NCBI GenBank assembly: GCA_017431745.1
Contig: JAFRKK010000013.1
Location: forward strand, 33,096-97,095
DNA length: 64,000 nucleotides
Direction: 5' to 3'
From: Candidatus Saccharimonadota bacterium
Lineage (GTDB): Bacteria; Patescibacteriota; Saccharimonadia; Saccharimonadales; Saccharimonadaceae
The position numbers and the translations under genes were made by a program. Shown here piece by piece: positions 59,512 through 64,000 of the stretch; the stretch's first letter is position 1; every line of letters begins with the position of its first letter. The notes beneath the pieces are model-generated. The model searched no databases and was not told where the DNA came from. It saw nothing but the letters and a program-made list of their open reading frames with translations.

Positions 59512-62070
59512 ATGAAAGACGACACTAACAACAAACAAGCAGAAAGCCCGATGGATGCGTCCTCCGAGGACCGTAAGCTTGGGCGAGCGCCCTTGAGCGT
59601 GTCCGAGAAGGATGCATCCGAGGGCTATAAAGATGGTTTAGAGATTAAACCAGTCGAGAATACCATGGAGGACTACTTCCTCCGTTACTCCATGTCCGTC
59701 ATTGTTGACCGCGCCCTCCCTGACGTTCGTGATGGCTTGAAGCCTGTTAACCGCCGCATCCTCTACACCATGAACAAAAATGGTTGGAAGGCTCCTCATG
59801 CCACAGTAAAATCCGCTCGTATCGTCGGTGATGTCATGGGTAAATACCACCCTCATGGTGACTCCTCTATTTACATGGCGATGGTCAACCTCGCCCAGCC
59901 TTGGAAAATGCGCTACACTCTTATCGAGGGTCAAGGTAACTTCGGTTCCATGGATGGTGATGAGCCAGCTGCTTATCGTTACACTGAGGCTCGCATGGAC
60001 AAGGTTGGCGCCGAGCTTCTAACTGATATCGAGAAGGATACCGTAGATTTTCGTGATAACTTTGATGGCACCGAGCAGGAACCAGTAGTTCTACCAGCCG
60101 CCCTCCCTAACATCCTCTTGAACGGTCAGATGGGTATTGCTGTCGGCATGGCCACTAACATTCCCCCGCACAATCTTGGAGAATTAGTTGATGCTACTGT
60201 CGCTCAGATTGACAACCCGGATATCACCCTTGATGAATTAATGAAGCACGTCAAAGGCCCAGATTTTCCAACTGGTGCTGAAGTTTATGGCGGGGCACCA
60301 ATGAAACAGGCTTATGCCACCGGTAAAGGCTCTGTAGTCATTCGCGCTGTTACTAATATCGAAGAACGTAAAAATGGTCGCTATAACATCGTAATTACAG
60401 AGGTACCTTACGGTATGAGCAAGGAAGGCTTCATCGAGAAAGTTCGCGAACTTGTCCTCGCCAAAAAGCTAGACCACATCGCTGATGCTCGTGACGAATC
60501 AGCTCGCGGCAAAATCCGTATCGTAGTAGAACTCAAAAAAGACGCTTTCCCGAAGAAAATTCTCAACCAACTCTATAAAATGACTGGTCTCCAGACTGCT
60601 TTTCACTACAATATGCTAGCCCTAGTCGATGGCGTTCAGCCTCGCATCCTCGGACTCAAGGAAATCCTAGCTGAATTCATCAAACATCGCCAGGTAGTCA
60701 CTAGGCGCCGTACTGAGTTTGAATTGAAAAAAGCCAAAGAGCGTGCCCATATCCTCGAAGGTTTGAAAATTGCTCTCGACAACATCGACGAGGTTATCGC
60801 TACTATTCGCGCCTCCTATGATGACGCCGACAAACAGCTCATGAAGAAGTTTGGCCTCTCTGAGATTCAGGCCAACGCTATCTTACAAATGCAACTACGT
60901 CGTCTCCAGGGGCTAGAACGTGATAAGATTGAAGACGAGTTGAAACAGCTTCATGAACTAATCAAAAAGCTAGAAGCTATTCTCGCTGACGAGAAAGAAA
61001 TTCTCCGCGTTATCAAGGAAGAACTTCTCGCTCTCAAGGAAAAATACGGTGATGAACGCCGCTCTAAGATTATCAATCACGAAGTTGGTAAATTCTCCGA
61101 AGAAGAACTCATCCCTGAGGAAGAAAGCGTTATCTTACTCACCTCTGAAAATTATATGAAACGCGTCCCGCAGACTGATTTCCGCAAACAAAACAGAGGC
61201 GGTAAGGGTAAACGCGGTATGACCACTAAGGAAGAGGATGTTATTGCTCAGATTCTTACTGCCAATTCACATGATTATCTGTTATTCTTCACTAACCAGG
61301 GAAGATTATTCCGTTTGAAAGCTTACGAAGTTCCACAGGCTTCTCTGGCCGCTAAGGGTACGGCTGCTGTCAACCTGCTTAACATGCATCCCGAGGAAAA
61401 AATCACCGCTATCATCAAACAGGGTGATGCGGGCGCAGACGGCTATCTCTTTATGGCTACTAAAAAAGGTACCATCAAAAAATCTGCCATCAAAGATTTC
61501 TTCAATGTCAGAAGCAACGGTCTTATTGCCATTAAGCTCGACGCAGGCGATGAACTTCGCTGGGTCAAAGAGACCACCGGTGACCACGATATCGTTATCA
61601 GCACTTCTGCTGGCCAAGCCACCAGATTCAATGAAACAGAAGTTCGCGCTATGGGCCGCGCCGCCAGAGGCGTTCGTGGTATGCGTCTCCGTCCAAAAGA
61701 CGAAATCGTTGGCATGGATGTCATTACAGACCCTAACCAAAAACTTATCGTAGTTTCAGCTAACGGTTACGGCAAGGCTTGTTTAGTTTCCAACTTCCCG
61801 CCTCATAAGCGTGGTGGTGTCGGTATCAAAGTTGCCGCTATTACCGCTAAAACCGGTCCAATCGTTGCGGTGCACACCTTAGATCCATTAGCTAAGGAAG
61901 TCATTATGATGTCGACAAAAGGCCAAGCTATCCGTGTCGCAATGAAAGAAATTCCGACTCTCGGCCGCGCTACTCAGGGCGTTCGCATCATGAAAATGTC
62001 CGACGGCGATACCGTAGCTTCTATCGGTATAGTCTTACCTGAGCCTGATAGTGATACTAAAAACAGTTAA
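59512..62070 (+). CDS. gyrA: DNA gyrase subunit A with palindrome-encoded N-terminal insert
   Basis: 852 residues. The catalytic Tyr is in AAYRYTEARM; PDVRDGLKPVNRRILY is the winged-helix region, and a GyrA-box-like QNRGGKG (canonical QRRGGKG) supports gyrase rather than topo IV. Residues about 14-37 come from a palindromic element whose 38-bp core equals that after parB. AAGGAGGAACT precedes ATG, 9 bases after gyrB. The conserved core begins near residue 50, so the insert lies in a tolerant N-terminal tail. Confidence 0.96.
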   Translation: MKDDTNNKQAESPMDASSEDRKLGRAPLSVSEKDASEGYKDGLEIKPVENTMEDYFLRYSMSVIVDRALPDVRDGLKPVNRRILYTMNKNGWKAPHATVKSARIVGDVMGKYHPHGDSSIYMAMVNLAQPWKMRYTLIEGQGNFGSMDGDEPAAYRYTEARMDKVGAELLTDIEKDTVDFRDNFDGTEQEPVVLPAALPNILLNGQMGIAVGMATNIPPHNLGELVDATVAQIDNPDITLDELMKHVKGPDFPTGAEVYGGAPMKQAYATGKGSVVIRAVTNIEERKNGRYNIVITEVPYGMSKEGFIEKVRELVLAKKLDHIADARDESARGKIRIVVELKKDAFPKKILNQLYKMTGLQTAFHYNMLALVDGVQPRILGLKEILAEFIKHRQVVTRRRTEFELKKAKERAHILEGLKIALDNIDEVIATIRASYDDADKQLMKKFGLSEIQANAILQMQLRRLQGLERDKIEDELKQLHELIKKLEAILADEKEILRVIKEELLALKEKYGDERRSKIINHEVGKFSEEELIPEEESVILLTSENYMKRVPQTDFRKQNRGGKGKRGMTTKEEDVIAQILTANSHDYLLFFTNQGRLFRLKAYEVPQASLAAKGTAAVNLLNMHPEEKITAIIKQGDAGADGYLFMATKKGTIKKSAIKDFFNVRSNGLIAIKLDAGDELRWVKETTGDHDIVISTSAGQATRFNETEVRAMGRAARGVRGMRLRPKDEIVGMDVITDPNQKLIVVSANGYGKACLVSNFPPHKRGGVGIKVAAITAKTGPIVAVHTLDPLAKEVIMMSTKGQAIRVAMKEIPTLGRATQGVRIMKMSDGDTVASIGIVLPEPDSDTKNS
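59553..59619. repeat. Palindromic element inside gyrA
   Basis: Core 59567-59604 identical to 17262-17299; flanks GGATGCGTCCTCCG (59553-59566) and 59605-59619 form inverted arms with small mismatches. Read in gyrA frame as SEDRKLGRAPLSVSEK. Confidence 0.9.
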
Positions 62071-62075
62071 AAACG

Positions 62076-62158
62076 AAATTAAAACTGGAATTCACTTCCA
62101 GTTTTAATTTAGAACTTGTTTTCTTTTGCTGAACTTTTCTTTCTTAAAAGAAAAGTTC
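62076..62158 (+). terminator. gyrA terminator and second hairpin
   Basis: AAATTAAAACTGGAA/TTCCAGTTTTAATTT (62076-62110), then GAACTTTTCTTT (62131-62142)/AAAAGAAAAGTTC (62146-62158). Confidence 0.85.
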
Positions 62159-62224
62159 AAGGAATTTAAGCCTAGGCGTTTTAGCTAAAACTCCAGAGGT
62201 GATACCACTTAAGCTCGTTAAAAA

Positions 62225-62266
62225 TTTAGTGGGGGGTTGTAATTTTCTCTGAAATATGCCTATACT
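62225..62266 (+). promoter_or_regulatory. Shared-motif promoter of the repeat surface protein
   Basis: TTTAGTGGGGGGTTGTAA (62225-62242), 18-base spacer, TATACT (62261-62266). Confidence 0.8.
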
Positions 62267-62328
62267 CCGGCAAAATTAATAATAATCGCGTGTTTTGTAA
62301 CACCAGACGCGCGATTGAAAGGAGTTTT

Positions 62329-63828
62329 ATGGCAAAGAAAACGCCCCTCATTCTATCAACTTTAACCTTGCTCGCTAGTGGCTTGGCCCCTGCGTCAGTT
62401 TGGGCAGAAAACACATATTCTTTTGAAGGCCCCTGGTCATTTGACGAAATGATGTCGGTCGAAAGCGAAATTCAGCCTATCATTGACGAGGTTTGTCCTT
62501 ATGAGACTTGGCCCGAAAATTGCGCCCAGCGCTACACTATTGATCGGTACGCCGAAGCCCCAATTTATAATAGAGTTGTAACTTTCGAGGATGCTCAATT
62601 CCATATTCTGTCGCTAGATTCTAATCCCAGTAACGGCAAAACCACTATCGAGTACTACTTTAACCCCGAAAACTCTTACGAAAAATATACTAGCCCAGTC
62701 AGAACAGATTACGGGAACGTTTTACGGAAATATTTTGATCCAGCCTTTTACACTCACACTATTCACAGAATCCATATTTATCAATCCGAAACTGGCTATT
62801 CTGCGGGATCACTTGATGAACCGGGGTTTAAAACGCTTTACTTTGGGACTAAATCTGAAGGCGAGGAAAGTCTACTACCGGCCAACCAAAAAGGCACCCT
62901 CGAGATTGAGGAAGTTTCGTTTGATCCCAAATACCGGCGATGGATTTTCATTGACTTCGAAGACGAAAACGGACGCATCCATAGAAACTGGATTGATTTT
63001 TCTGGTTGTCACCAAGGTGGCGAACTCTGTAAAATGCAATATACCAAAGATATAGCGCAGGCGCTCTTGGTCAACAAGCCCACTTACGAAGAAGGCTACG
63101 CAGACGGCTACAGGGATGGGCTAGCAGATGGCCAAAACGCTGGCTATACCGCTGGGTTTGAGGACGGGTATATTAATGGCGAGAATGATGGCTACGATTC
63201 GGGTTTCATCGACGGGATTGAAACGGGGCGCACCGAGGGGTACAATAACGGCCACGAAGACGGTTACAGTGAGGGGTACAACAGCGGTTTAAATCAAGGC
63301 CGAATCGAAGGCTATGAGTACGGACGCATGCTCGGTCGCGATGAAGGATACACCGACGGCTATAATGATGGTCTAAACGATGGCTACGCGGAAGGCCAAG
63401 ATACCGGCTATCATACGGGGTATGACAATGGTTACAATAATGGTTACAATAATGGCTACACCTCTGGCTATAATGCAACTAGTCATAACGCTGAAGATGA
63501 TGAGAATTCTGGTGATGATGCTGCTAATAACACCGATGATTCCAGTGCCGAAGGGAACGACCCCTCCACTGATAACACTACAAACACCAATCAGGCGACA
63601 AATGGCGAGATTTCCATCAATAACACCAATACACTCAGTGTAGGCTCTGAACTTGCCAGCAGTATCAAATCCAGATTTTCAGCTAAAACGCCAAATACCG
63701 GCTCTCCCACTGGGGAAGAGCGCTCCATTGAGCTTCCATGGTGGCTAGGTGCAATCTTTGCCATAGGTGTAATAACTGCGATTTGGCTTTTTATCCCAAA
63801 TCACAAAAAAACTAACAAAAAGTCCTGA
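62329..63828 (+). CDS. Surface protein with Gly-Tyr/Asp repeats and C-terminal anchor
   Basis: 499 residues. Signal peptide (ILSTLTLLASGLAPASVWA), an N-terminal domain to about 250, then about 130 residues of four-residue repeats (GYxDGYxxG, Asn/Asp-rich), a Ser/Asn/Thr-rich linker, a TPNTG-like motif, a membrane helix and a Lys tail. The YxDGYxDG repeat looks like the helical Yae1/deca-GX3 repeats, which form alpha-helical hairpins. AAAGGAG precedes ATG 62329. Under the shared 18-mer promoter. Candidate host-contact protein. Confidence 0.82.
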   Translation: MAKKTPLILSTLTLLASGLAPASVWAENTYSFEGPWSFDEMMSVESEIQPIIDEVCPYETWPENCAQRYTIDRYAEAPIYNRVVTFEDAQFHILSLDSNPSNGKTTIEYYFNPENSYEKYTSPVRTDYGNVLRKYFDPAFYTHTIHRIHIYQSETGYSAGSLDEPGFKTLYFGTKSEGEESLLPANQKGTLEIEEVSFDPKYRRWIFIDFEDENGRIHRNWIDFSGCHQGGELCKMQYTKDIAQALLVNKPTYEEGYADGYRDGLADGQNAGYTAGFEDGYINGENDGYDSGFIDGIETGRTEGYNNGHEDGYSEGYNSGLNQGRIEGYEYGRMLGRDEGYTDGYNDGLNDGYAEGQDTGYHTGYDNGYNNGYNNGYTSGYNATSHNAEDDENSGDDAANNTDDSSAEGNDPSTDNTTNTNQATNGEISINNTNTLSVGSELASSIKSRFSAKTPNTGSPTGEERSIELPWWLGAIFAIGVITAIWLFIPNHKKTNKKS

Positions 63829-63835
63829 AAAACCA

Positions 63836-63886
63836 TTGACATTGCTCGCAGCTTTTGATAAAATGGGGACAGTCTAAAGCTGCGAG
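63836..63886 (+). promoter_or_regulatory. rRNA operon promoter with inverted repeat
   Basis: TTGACA (63836-63841), 17 bases, TAAAAT (63859-63864). An 11-bp perfect inverted repeat CTCGCAGCTTT (63845-63855)/AAAGCTGCGAG (63876-63886) spans the spacer and the start region. Confidence 0.85.
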
Positions 63887-63982
63887 TACTTATTTTACTA
63901 GTCTTTAGAAATAGTTTAACAATTTAGTTGTGCAATTAATCATCGTCAGTTTTTAATTTATGTTGAGTTTTCAAATTCAACT

Positions 63983-64000
63983 TTAATGGAGAGTTTGATC
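63983..64000 (+). rRNA. 16S rRNA, first bases only
   Basis: AATGGAGAGTTTGATC is the 5' end of 16S rRNA; the rest is outside the window. Confidence 0.9.

Overview
This window looks like part of a Saccharibacteria (TM7)/Patescibacteria genome. The evidence is dense packing, many small conserved membrane proteins, leaderless promoters, a DGR cassette, LPxTG-like surface proteins, a two-gene SufC/SufB-like pair and shortened versions of several housekeeping enzymes. TGA is used as an ordinary stop. The assignment is by overall character; the 16S gene that would prove it is only just entered at the right edge.

Layout. 1-2450: a diversity-generating retroelement (5'-truncated Avd-like protein, reverse transcriptase with the DGR IGxxxSQ signature, and a template repeat that reads on the opposite strand). 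2498-8147: bS21, adenylate kinase, MetAP, FtsA, FtsZ, a cysteine-free NrdR-like protein, a thioredoxin-fold protein and MscS. 8171-11218: IleRS with an in-frame palindromic insertion. 11558-15013: an accessory block of small hypothetical and surface proteins. 15112-21787: bL21, ParA/ParB, signal peptidase, HtrA, PrmC, RF1 and tRNA-Val. 21922-29731: CDF and FNT transporters, CHAP hydrolase, SufC/SufB-like, ORF6N protein, and a secreted protein with a FibSucc-like C-terminal domain. 30043-35278: class III RNR (NrdD/NrdG) behind two NrdR-box-like sites, a surface protein and RSH. 35293-47280: membrane proteins, glycosyltransferase, ThrRS, MiaA, M50 protease, a Nudix-RNase H fusion behind a structured leader, and a RimK/retropepsin pair. 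47295-53083: RNase P RNA, infC-rpmI-rplT-rpmB, ComM with a toxin-like nuclease, and tmRNA. 53903-64000: a VirD4-like ATPase, GyrB/GyrA, a Gly-Tyr-Asp-rich repeat surface protein, and the rRNA promoter with the first bases of 16S.

Three sequence-level systems stand out. (1) A family of palindromic elements: long imperfect hairpins follow ileS, rplU and parB and sit at 29818 and 53131, and two copies lie in frame inside ileS and gyrA. The parB and gyrA copies share an identical 38-bp core but have different, locus-matched arms. (2) An 18-bp block, TTTAGTGGGGGGTTGTAA, provides the -35 hexamer of three gene promoters (ORF6N gene, comM, repeat surface protein), which suggests a small regulon that could be linked to competence. 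(3) Many genes are leaderless, with TATAAT ending exactly 6 nt before ATG, and at four junctions the upstream gene's TAA stop lies inside that -10 box. Several structured RNA candidates (28182, 44799, 49154, 52574) match nothing I recognise.
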